The position numbers and the translations under genes were made by a program. The notes under the pieces are model-generated. The model was not told where the DNA came from. It made no database searches and was given only the letters and a program-made list of their open reading frames with translations. From Bradyrhizobium barranii subsp. apii (GTDB lineage Bacteria > Pseudomonadota > Alphaproteobacteria > Rhizobiales > Xanthobacteraceae), in NCBI RefSeq assembly GCF_011516635.5, contig NZ_CP096255.1, forward strand, positions 2,230,501-2,294,500: 64,000 nucleotides of DNA. The letters run 5' to 3'. The stretch's first letter is position 1. Each line of letters begins with the position of its first letter. Positions 53,557 through 62,140 of the stretch are shown here, piece after piece.

Positions 53557-53951
53557 ATCCGCAGCCTTGTCGCCGCGCGGGCCAGGAGCCGTCTCGCACC
53601 CTCCGCTAGCGCGATCAGCGGATTGCCGCGGTTCTCGATATCGAGCTCGAAGGTCTCGGCGGGAAACACCAACGCGCATCTTGCGAGGCCACTCTGCCGG
53701 TTGGCGAAATCGACCGCTGAGCTCTTGAACAGAAAGAGACCGCCGACGCGCCCATGCGCCTCGCGCGCGACCCAGAGGCCGGCGCCGTTGCGCCCGATGA
53801 AGAAGGCGGGGATGGCGGTGCTGATGACATCCGGGTCGATCGGTCCAAGGCATGCCGCGGACGCGGCCATTGTCGGTCGCTCGGGCTGGCGACGCGTGGC
53901 TTGAAGGGCGATCGCGGTCATCGCGGCTTCCTCACACATCTGCAAGGTCAT
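53553..53951 (-). CDS. Conserved small protein with FIGRN/GGLF motif (paralogue A)
   Basis: 132 residues. The core FFIGRNGAGLWVAREAHG then RVGGLFLFKSSAVDFANR (about 50-85) matches the protein encoded at 55628-55882 at about half of the aligned core positions. A following FELDIE matches IELDMG there. The N-terminal 45 residues are variable. GGGAGA precedes ATG 53951. No signal peptide or membrane span, so probably cytosolic. I know no named function for the motif. Confidence 0.7.
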   Translation of the reverse strand: MTLQMCEEAAMTAIALQATRRQPERPTMAASAACLGPIDPDVISTAIPAFFIGRNGAGLWVAREAHGRVGGLFLFKSSAVDFANRQSGLARCALVFPAETFELDIENRGNPLIALAEGARRLLARAATRLRI

Positions 53952-53968
53952 GATGGTCTCCCATGCCG

Positions 53969-54160
53969 TCAGGCGTGGAGGTGCCAGACATAGATCGCGG
54001 TCTTCAGCGCGATCAGCGCTGCGAGCACGCTGCCCATCGAGAGCAGGGTCAGCGCGCTGAGCGCGATGCGCTTGAGCTGCGCCTTGCGCTCCGGCGAGAT
54101 CCGTGCGGGGCGTTCGGCCCAGCCAAGGGAGCGCTCAACGCCATGTGTCAGCATCGACAT
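53969..54160 (-). CDS. Small single-span membrane protein, 63 residues, unrecognised
   Basis: A basic, soluble N-terminus (GWAERPARISPERKAQLKRI) is followed by one membrane helix (ALSALTLLSMGSVLAALIAL) and a short YVWHLHA tail. AAGGA lies eight bases before ATG 54160. Same strand and close spacing as the flanking small genes. Confidence 0.62.
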   Translation of the reverse strand: MSMLTHGVERSLGWAERPARISPERKAQLKRIALSALTLLSMGSVLAALIALKTAIYVWHLHA

Positions 54161-54274
54161 GTCTGCATTCCTTCGTCAGCGTGGCGGTGGCCGAGGCCGC
54201 CGCAATCTGCCTCGTATGATGTCCATCGTTGCGTAGGATTGCGAGATGAGCGCCGAGGCACCAGTATAGGAATG

Positions 54275-54664
54275 CTATAAGGATGCCGACCGTCGCGCCG
54301 GCAGCCCTCTGAAGAGACCGGGGTTCCGCTTCGGCCGGGCCTGAGACGGCGCAGGATCCGAATGCGTCATCCCGATCGCTGCGGCAAAGGCGTTCCGCAG
54401 CCGCGGTTCCTCGATCTGCTTGCAGAAGCATTCCAGCGTCGCTTCCACACTCTGCCGCTGCCCGCTGATGGCCGCACAGAGTTGCGAGCTGGTCCGCCGA
54501 AAGAAGTGGAGGGAGTCCCTGGCGCCGCCGCCCAGATGATCGAGCTCGGCCGCAAGCGCGGCGACATTAAGCCTGTCGGACTCATCGAGCGTCACGGCAA
54601 ATCGCAGCAGCGCGAGCTGCCAGGCGCGGAGCAGCCTGTGAGGCCTTTCGATTGATTGCCGCAT
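54275..54664 (-). CDS. Hypothetical helical protein, 129 residues
   Basis: Predicted mostly alpha-helical: RLLRAWQLALLRFAVTLDES, LNVAALAAELDHLGG, then a Cys-containing LCAAISG and LECFCKQIEE, ending in a basic, Pro-rich tail. No clear ribosome-binding site before ATG 54664. Support comes from its position between same-strand genes and its amino-acid balance; the start is uncertain. Not recognised. The 114-bp gap 54161-54274 behind it holds nothing I can name. Confidence 0.5.
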   Translation of the reverse strand: MRQSIERPHRLLRAWQLALLRFAVTLDESDRLNVAALAAELDHLGGGARDSLHFFRRTSSQLCAAISGQRQSVEATLECFCKQIEEPRLRNAFAAAIGMTHSDPAPSQARPKRNPGLFRGLPARRSASL

Positions 54665-54691
54665 GGGGATACCCGGATGCCGTGCGACGCC

Positions 54692-55609
54692 TCAGGCGCC
54701 GACGCGGTCGATCAGCTCCTCGTCGGCGATCGCAGCGAATGCGCGTACCACTTCCCTCTCCGCGGCTGCGTCCAGCGGAACGATCGGAAGCCTTGTGGCG
54801 GGCGACATCAGGCCAAGCACGCCGAGTGCACATTTAAGTGCGGCCGGGCTCTCCTTCCCGAGGCAGGCGATCAAGGGGATCAGGCGCCTGTGCAGGTACC
54901 GGGCGGATTGCAGCCGGCCCTGCCTGACATGTGAAAAAATCGTGCGGCAGAGATCCGGCGCGACGTTGGCAACCTCCGAGATCGCGCCATCGCCGCCGTC
55001 CGCGATGAAGCCGAAGGCGGTGCTGTCGTCGCCGGATAGACAGCGGAAGCCGGCAGGCAAGTGGCGGGACAGGCGCATCGGACGGGTGATGTCGCCGCTC
55101 GCATCGCGCAGGCCCACGAACTGGCGCGATTCGACGAGACGCAGAAGCGTCTCGTCGGCGAGCGGGCGCAGCGTGCGGGAGGGTGCGTCGTGCAGGATCA
55201 CTGGCAGTCCGATCGCGCCGGAAATGGCGCGGAAGTGCGCGAGCATTCCTTCCTGCATCGGCTTGTTGTAGGCGGGCACCACCGACATCACGGCATCGGC
55301 GCCGGCGGCTTCCGCGCGCCGCGCGAGTTCGATGGCGTGGCTCGTTGAATTCGAGACGGCGCCGGCAATGATCCGCACGCGGCCACGCGCGACATCGACC
55401 GCGGTGCGAATGATCAGCGCCTGCTCGGCCGGCGAGAGCGTCGGTGCCTCGCCGGCGGTCTCACACACCACCAGTGCGGGTACGCCGGCTGCGATCTGAC
55501 GCTCGCAGAGCGCGGCGAACGCCTTCAGGTCGATCGCGTCGGCCGAATCGAACGGCGTCGGCAGGTCCGGTATGAACCCGGTGAACCAGGCGGAGGGCGG
55601 GATGAACAT
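54692..55609 (-). CDS. DapA/NAL superfamily protein with both catalytic residues replaced
   Basis: 305 residues, full dihydrodipicolinate-synthase/N-acetylneuraminate-lyase barrel length. ETAGEAPTLSPAE (about 50-62), PAYNKPMQEGMLAHF and GAISEVANVAPDL match DapA. However ILHDAPSRT has His140 where DapA has the catalytic Tyr of YNVP-x-RT. FVGLRDASGD has Arg168 where the Schiff-base Lys of G-I-K-E should be. Aldolase chemistry through an imine is therefore not expected. It may be a binding or regulatory protein, or use different chemistry. Encoded amid small unknown genes divergent from kdp, 18 bp after the second FIGRN-motif gene. Confidence 0.85.
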   Translation of the reverse strand: MFIPPSAWFTGFIPDLPTPFDSADAIDLKAFAALCERQIAAGVPALVVCETAGEAPTLSPAEQALIIRTAVDVARGRVRIIAGAVSNSTSHAIELARRAEAAGADAVMSVVPAYNKPMQEGMLAHFRAISGAIGLPVILHDAPSRTLRPLADETLLRLVESRQFVGLRDASGDITRPMRLSRHLPAGFRCLSGDDSTAFGFIADGGDGAISEVANVAPDLCRTIFSHVRQGRLQSARYLHRRLIPLIACLGKESPAALKCALGVLGLMSPATRLPIVPLDAAAEREVVRAFAAIADEELIDRVGA

Positions 55610-55627
55610 GTTTTTTTGCCGAGGAGC

Positions 55628-55882
55628 TCAGGCGGCGCGCTTGGGTGCAGCGGCATCGGGCCTACTGCCCATGTCGAGCTCGATCTCGCGTGGCAGCTCG
55701 ATGATGGTCTCGGGATGCTGTCCGTTTTCGAACAGCGCATATTTGATGGCCTGGGCGCGGTTGACGAACAGGCCACCGTAGAGGCCGTTCTGCTGCTGGG
55801 CGACCCACTGTCCCCTGTGGTTGCGGCCGATGAAGACGATGGTCGAGGGAGAGCTGCACGAGGGAGGTTCGACGAGTTTCAC
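55628..55882 (-). CDS. Conserved small protein with FIGRN/GGLF motif (paralogue B)
   Basis: 84 residues from GTG 55882, which has AAGGA eight bases upstream; an in-frame ATG at 55942 has none. The core IVFIGRNHRGQWVAQQQNG then LYGGLFVNRAQAIKYAL parallels the protein encoded at 53553-53951, followed by IELPREIELDMG. It looks like a compact stand-alone domain of about 60 residues. Cytosolic, function unknown. Confidence 0.7.
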   Translation of the reverse strand: MKLVEPPSCSSPSTIVFIGRNHRGQWVAQQQNGLYGGLFVNRAQAIKYALFENGQHPETIIELPREIELDMGSRPDAAAPKRAA

Positions 55883-56015
55883 TTTCGTATTCCTTCCGAT
55901 TGACGCGGGCGGCGGGTGCGTGTCCCGCGACCACCCGATCAATATCTTTTCAAGCGAATATGATTTCGAGTGAGGCTGCGCGACGATCTCATAGGAAGGT
56001 CATAAAGCCCGATGT

Positions 56016-56276
56016 TCAGGCCAGCTCGTTGACGACCTGAACCAGCGCGAACAGGGCGCCGAAGGCAACGCCCTCGTCCCAATGATTGAGGACAGCACCG
56101 AACAGCGGCTCGCGCCTGACGAGGCCGGCGAGGGCGCACAGGATGATCGACATCCAGAGCAGGGCGGAGAGGCTGCGTGCAAAGCCGACGCTGCCGAAGG
56201 CTGCAAAGGCGAGGAGCAGTGCGATGCGGACGGCAAAGCGCGCGATCAACCGCGTCGGGCTGAGGCCCCGCGACAT
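56016..56276 (-). CDS. Small membrane protein, 86 residues, unrecognised
   Basis: Starts MSRGLSPTRLIARFAVRIAL with three hydrophobic stretches: ALLLAFAAFGSVGFA, ALLWMSIILCALAGLV and VAFGALFALVQVV. ATG 56276 follows the small gap after the 155-residue gene. Probably an inner-membrane protein. No recognised family. Confidence 0.6.
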   Translation of the reverse strand: MSRGLSPTRLIARFAVRIALLLAFAAFGSVGFARSLSALLWMSIILCALAGLVRREPLFGAVLNHWDEGVAFGALFALVQVVNELA

Positions 56277-56314
56277 GTCCGAAGATTGCGGCAAGGCGCG
56301 AACCTCCGCTTGGC

Positions 56315-56782
56315 CTAGCTGAAATTCTCGCAAGCGACCGGCTGATAGAGCGGGTCCGGGGCGGGGCGCACGGTGGGAACGCTCGGCCGCGATGCCTCCA
56401 CGGCCAATGCCTGTACCTCGATGAAGGCCGACAGCAATGCCAGCGCGAGATCGGCATGCCGGGCTTCGACAGCGGCGTCGAGCCAGTCCGGCAATTCGCG
56501 CTCGCGCGACAGCGCGCAATGCCACTCGCCCTCGTCATAGGCGACGCGGCGGACCTGCCACAGCGGCAGCTCGAACTCGATCAGCGCCAGCGCGGCGTCG
56601 GTCCAGGCCTCGGCATCGACCAGGCGCATGATACGCGCGCTGCGCTCGCTCCGTCCGCGCGACGGGAAGCGCCGGCAGGCCTGATCGATGATGCCGAGCA
56701 TCAGCGGACGCGTCATTGCCGGTGCCGCGCGAAGCTGCTGGTTGAGGGAAGGTGGGGCTAGGCGTCGGAGAACGGCGGTCAT
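56315..56782 (-). CDS. Hypothetical protein, 155 residues, first gene of the leftward train
   Basis: Starts MTAVLRRLAPPSLNQQLRAA after a good AGGAGG. No membrane span or signal. The middle is acidic and Trp-rich: DAEAWTDAALALIEFELPLW and YDEGEWHCALSRERELPDWL, then a helical ADLALALLSAFIEVQALAVE. Not recognised. Its position opposite kdp suggests that the promoter of this train is in 56783-57303. Confidence 0.65.
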   Translation of the reverse strand: MTAVLRRLAPPSLNQQLRAAPAMTRPLMLGIIDQACRRFPSRGRSERSARIMRLVDAEAWTDAALALIEFELPLWQVRRVAYDEGEWHCALSRERELPDWLDAAVEARHADLALALLSAFIEVQALAVEASRPSVPTVRPAPDPLYQPVACENFS

Positions 56783-57303
56783 GTCAGGCCTCCTGGAATT
56801 GGCGTCGGTCAGTCGGCCGGCCTCTCCAAGATGGCTGGAAGCGCATTTGAAAACGAGATGGGGGCGGGACGGGAGATATAAGGATTTCATAAGTGCACGG
56901 AATCTTCCGGATAAGAGCGACAGATCCCCGGCCGCCGTCGCCGCCGAAGGTCGAGGCTTATAGAAGCAGGGCTTTTTGAAAAGACCCTCGCCATGGCCTG
57001 CCTTAACAACGGTAGTGAAAGCAACGGTGGCTTGTGTCGCTGCGCTGCCTGCTCGGAACGACCGCCCGGAATACAGTGTCGGTGCCACATGGCGAACAGC
57101 CACGACGCGTCGGCACTTATGGAATTCATATAACTTCGCCATAGGCCTCATCTCGAAAACCTATGCCGGTGGTGGCACTTCAACACGGTCAAAAGTCCCG
57201 GCTGGTGCCGTGGAAATGCTTTGCATTTCCTTCGTTCCACGCGCTCGCCGGACGCCTGAGAAACGGTTGCGTCCGACATAAAGCCGCAACGAGGAGCATT
57301 CCC
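56783..57303. other. 521-bp divergent intergenic region between the small-gene train and kdp
   Basis: No coding frame here is convincing. It holds a perfect 8-bp dyad GGAAATGC-TTT-GCATTTCC (57212-57230), 74 bases before the first kdp-linked ORF. There is also a loose inverted pair, GGATTTCATAAGTGC (56882-56896) and GCACTTATGGAATTC (57113-57127), matching at 13 of 15 positions. No KdpE-like T-rich box or confident -35/-10 was identified. Regulatory function for both directions is likely from position. Confidence 0.5.
57212..57230. promoter_or_regulatory. Perfect dyad upstream of kdp
   Basis: GGAAATGC (57212-57219), TTT, GCATTTCC (57223-57230). It could be an operator for a dimeric regulator or form a short mRNA hairpin. 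There is no T-run, so termination is unlikely. Confidence 0.5.
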
Positions 57304-57387
57304 ATGATGGACATTCTGATGCTGGCGCTGGGCTTTGGCTTCTTCGCGCTCGCGATCGGCTACACCTACGCCTGCGAACGGCTGTGA
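57304..57387 (+). CDS. Ultra-small membrane peptide upstream of kdpF, 27 residues
   Basis: Starts MMDILMLALGFGFFALAIGY and ends in TYACERL: one hydrophobic span. AACGAGGAG stands before ATG 57304. Its stop lies 11 bases before kdpF. It is similar in size and design to KdpF but not in sequence. A KdpF-like stabilising role for the K+ ATPase is plausible but inferred. Confidence 0.65.
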   Translation: MMDILMLALGFGFFALAIGYTYACERL

Positions 57388-57398
57388 GGGAGCGGACC

Positions 57399-57488
57399 AT
57401 GACCTTCGATTATTCGCTCGCCGCCGTCGTCTCGCTCGGTCTCCTGTTCTACCTCACTTACGCGCTGCTGCGGCCCGAGCGGTTCTGA
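57399..57488 (+). CDS. kdpF: K+-transporting ATPase subunit KdpF
   Basis: 29 residues, the normal size of KdpF. One membrane helix, AAVVSLGLLFYLTYALLRPE, ends in the family-typical L-x-x-P-E-x-F. GGAG lies before ATG 57399. KdpF stabilises the KdpABC complex in the inner membrane. Position just ahead of kdpA supports the call. Confidence 0.85.
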   Translation: MTFDYSLAAVVSLGLLFYLTYALLRPERF

Positions 57489-57491
57489 CCC

Positions 57492-57596
57492 GTGCTGCTG
57501 CTTCTCGAATTGCTGCTCGCGGACGCCGCGCTCGTGGCGTGCCTGCTTGCCCTGATCCTGCCGCTCCTGCGCAGGACAAACGTCCTAAAGGGTTGA
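57492..57596 (+). CDS. Possible leucine-rich membrane peptide between kdpF and kdpA, 34 residues
   Basis: GTG 57492, three bases after the kdpF stop, opens a frame reading [20 protein letters not shown] and further hydrophobic residues to [10 protein letters not shown], stopping four bases before kdpA. Composition is that of a single membrane helix with a basic tail. Lack of a strong Shine-Dalgarno leaves translation uncertain. It would rely on coupling to kdpF. Confidence 0.45.
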   Translation: MLLLLELLLADAALVACLLALILPLLRRTNVLKG

Positions 57597-57600
57597 TGCC

Positions 57601-59304
57601 ATGACTATGATCGGTTGGCTCCAGATCATTCTCTTTTGCGCGATTATCGTCGCGCTGACAAAACCGCTCGGCGGGTACATGACGGCTGTGTTCAACGGCG
57701 AGCGGACGTTCCTGTCGCCGGTGCTGCGGCCGATCGAGGCCGGCATCTACTGGTTTTCCGGCGTCGAAGAGAGGCGCGAGCAGCATTGGCTGACCTACAC
57801 GGTCTCGATGCTGCTGTTCCATGTCGGCGGCTTCCTCATCATCTACGGCGTGATGCGGCTTCAGGCGGTGTTGCCCTTCAACCCGGCCGGCCAGGGCGCG
57901 GTCGCCCAGGATCTCTCCTTCAACACCGCGATTTCCTTCATCACCAACACCAACTGGCAGAATTACGGCGGCGAGAGCACGGTATCCTATCTCGTGCAGA
58001 TGCTCGGCCTGACGCACCAGAATTTCCTGTCGGCGGCGACCGGCATCGCGCTCGCGGTGGCCATGATCCGCGGATTCTCGCGCGCCTCGATGCGCACGGT
58101 CGGCAATTTCTGGGTCGACGTCACCCGCACGACACTTTACGTGCTGCAGCCGATCTGTGTCGTCTACACGCTGTTCCTGGTCTGGCAGGGCATCCCGCAG
58201 ACGCTCGGTGCTTACGTCGAGGCCACGACGCTCGAAGGCGCCAAGCAGACCATCGCGGTCGGCCCGGTGGCCTCGCAGGTCGCGATCAAGATGCTCGGCA
58301 CCAATGGCGGCGGCTTCTTCAACGCCAACGCCGCCCATCCCTTCGAGAACCCGACCGCGCTGTCGAATCTCGTGCAGATGCTCTCGATCTTCCTGATCGG
58401 CGCGGCCATGACCAATGTGTTCGGCCGCATGGTCGGCAACCAGCGCCAGGGCTGGGCGATCTTCGCGGTGATGGGCGTGCTGTTCATCGCCGGTGTCTCC
58501 ATCACCTACTGGGCGGAAGCCAACGGCACCTCGATGATGCATGCGCTCGGCCTCACCGGCGGCAACATGGAGGGCAAGGAAGTCCGCTTCGGCATCGTCG
58601 CGTCCTCGCTGTTCGCCGTGGTGACCTCGGCCGCCTCCTGCGGCGCGGTCAACGCCATGCATGACAGCTTCACCGCGCTCGGCGGCATGATCCCGCTGAT
58701 CAACATGCAGCTCGGCGAAGTCATCATCGGCGGCGTCGGCGCCGGCCTCTATGGCATGCTGCTGTTCGTCGTGCTCGCGATCTTCGTCGCCGGCCTGATG
58801 GTCGGCCGCACACCGGAATATGTCGGCAAGAAGATCGAGGCGCGCGAGGTCAAGATGGCGATGCTCGCGATCCTGGTGCTGCCGCTGATGTATCTCGGCT
58901 GGACCGCGGTCGGCGTGGTCTATCCGGCGGCGGTCGCCTCCATGGCGAATGCCGGCCCGCATGGCTTCACCGAGGTGCTCTACGCCTTCACCTCGGCGAC
59001 CGGCAACAACGGCTCGGCCTTCGCGGGCCTCACCGGCAACACGTTGTTCTACAACCTCACGCTCGCATCCGCGATGTTCGTCGGCCGGTTCTTCATGATC
59101 GTTCCGGCGATGGCGATTGCGGGCTCGCTGGCCGCCAAGAAGTCGATCCCGCCGTCGGCGGGCACGTTCCCGACCACGGGTGGGCTGTTCGTCGGCCTCG
59201 TCGTGGGCGTGATCCTGATCATCGGCGGCCTGACCTTCTTCCCGGCACTCGCGCTCGGCCCGATCGTCGAGCAACTCGCGATGAACGCCGGCAACGTCTT
59301 CTGA
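57601..59304 (+). CDS. kdpA: K+-transporting ATPase subunit KdpA
   Basis: 567 residues, about ten helices. Selectivity-filter-like loops are visible: [16 protein letters not shown] (about 112-127), [19 protein letters not shown] (about 233-251), [20 protein letters not shown] and [13 protein letters not shown]. These form the four pore repeats of the K+ channel-like subunit. High-affinity K+ uptake in the inner membrane together with KdpB and KdpC. Confidence 0.98.
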   Translation: MTMIGWLQIILFCAIIVALTKPLGGYMTAVFNGERTFLSPVLRPIEAGIYWFSGVEERREQHWLTYTVSMLLFHVGGFLIIYGVMRLQAVLPFNPAGQGAVAQDLSFNTAISFITNTNWQNYGGESTVSYLVQMLGLTHQNFLSAATGIALAVAMIRGFSRASMRTVGNFWVDVTRTTLYVLQPICVVYTLFLVWQGIPQTLGAYVEATTLEGAKQTIAVGPVASQVAIKMLGTNGGGFFNANAAHPFENPTALSNLVQMLSIFLIGAAMTNVFGRMVGNQRQGWAIFAVMGVLFIAGVSITYWAEANGTSMMHALGLTGGNMEGKEVRFGIVASSLFAVVTSAASCGAVNAMHDSFTALGGMIPLINMQLGEVIIGGVGAGLYGMLLFVVLAIFVAGLMVGRTPEYVGKKIEAREVKMAMLAILVLPLMYLGWTAVGVVYPAAVASMANAGPHGFTEVLYAFTSATGNNGSAFAGLTGNTLFYNLTLASAMFVGRFFMIVPAMAIAGSLAAKKSIPPSAGTFPTTGGLFVGLVVGVILIIGGLTFFPALALGPIVEQLAMNAGNVF

Positions 59305-59322
59305 TTGTTTGGAGTGACCTCC

Positions 59323-61437
<2,115 letters not shown>

Positions 61438-61445
61438 TCGTCGTC

Positions 61446-61466
61446 GCGGGGCGCACCGCGCCCCGC
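61446..61466 (+). promoter_or_regulatory. Very stable hairpin between kdpB and kdpC
   Basis: GCGGGGCGC-ACC-GCGCCCCGC: a perfect 9-bp GC stem in the 57-bp gap between kdpB and kdpC, with no T-run. It may reduce read-through or stabilise upstream mRNA. The kdpC Shine-Dalgarno (GGAGA) lies outside it. It is followed by CAATGACG, so it might be a remnant of the CGTCATTGCG repeat class. Confidence 0.5.
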
Positions 61467-61494
61467 GCAATGACGAAAGATTTGGAGACCTAAC

Positions 61495-62100
61495 ATGCTC
61501 AGAGAAATTCGCCCCGCCATCGTCCTGCTGCTGGTGCTCACCGCCATCACCGGCCTGGCCTATCCGCTCGCAATGACCGCTATTGCCGGTGCGATCTTCC
61601 CCTCGAAGGCGCAGGGCAGCCTGATCGAGCGGGACGGCAAGGTGATCGGCTCCGCCCTGATCGGGCAGGAGTTCAAGGAGGACAAATATTTCCACGGCCG
61701 CCTCTCGGCGACTTTGGCGCCGGACCCGAATGATTCGACCAAGACGGTGTCGGCGCCCTACAACGCGGCCAACTCGGGCGGCTCCAACCTTGGCCCGACC
61801 AGCAAGGCGCTGGCTGACCGGCTCAAGGAGGATGTGGACAAGCTGAAGGCTGAAAATCCGAACGCCGCCGTGCCGGTCGACCTGGTCACCACCTCGGCCA
61901 GCGGCCTCGACCCGGACATCTCGCCGGAAGCGGCTGAATTTCAGGTGCCGCGGGTGGCGAAGGCGCGGAATCTGCCGGACGATCAGGTCAAGCAGCTCGT
62001 GGCCTCCAACACCCAGGGCCGTTTGCTCGGCCTGATTGGCGAACCGCGGGTTAACGTTCTGGCACTGAACCTCGCGCTCGATCGCGCCACCGCGAAGTAG
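61495..62100 (+). CDS. kdpC: K+-transporting ATPase subunit KdpC
   Basis: 201 residues. One N-terminal membrane helix ([20 protein letters not shown]), then the family motifs [48 protein letters not shown] and [18 protein letters not shown]. The periplasmic domain acts as a chaperone-like part of the pump. Confidence 0.97.
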   Translation: MLREIRPAIVLLLVLTAITGLAYPLAMTAIAGAIFPSKAQGSLIERDGKVIGSALIGQEFKEDKYFHGRLSATLAPDPNDSTKTVSAPYNAANSGGSNLGPTSKALADRLKEDVDKLKAENPNAAVPVDLVTTSASGLDPDISPEAAEFQVPRVAKARNLPDDQVKQLVASNTQGRLLGLIGEPRVNVLALNLALDRATAK

Positions 62101-62140
62101 CGGTCTAGGCTGGGGGCGGGCGGATGATTATATTGGCCTG

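Noticed and set aside
54135..54431. 98-codon minus-strand open frame with one hydrophobic stretch
   Set aside because: It overlaps the better-supported 54275-54664 gene by 157 bp and has no ribosome-binding site; kept out for lack of support.
57211..57225. Sigma-54-like TGG...TTTGCA upstream of kdp
   Set aside because: TGG-to-TTGCA spacing is one base short and the -24 element lacks GGCAC; better explained by the dyad at 57212-57230.
56976..57281. 101-codon plus-strand open frame in the kdp intergenic region
   Set aside because: No ribosome site, no domain, unlikely composition, and it spans the dyad; a divergent control region is likelier.
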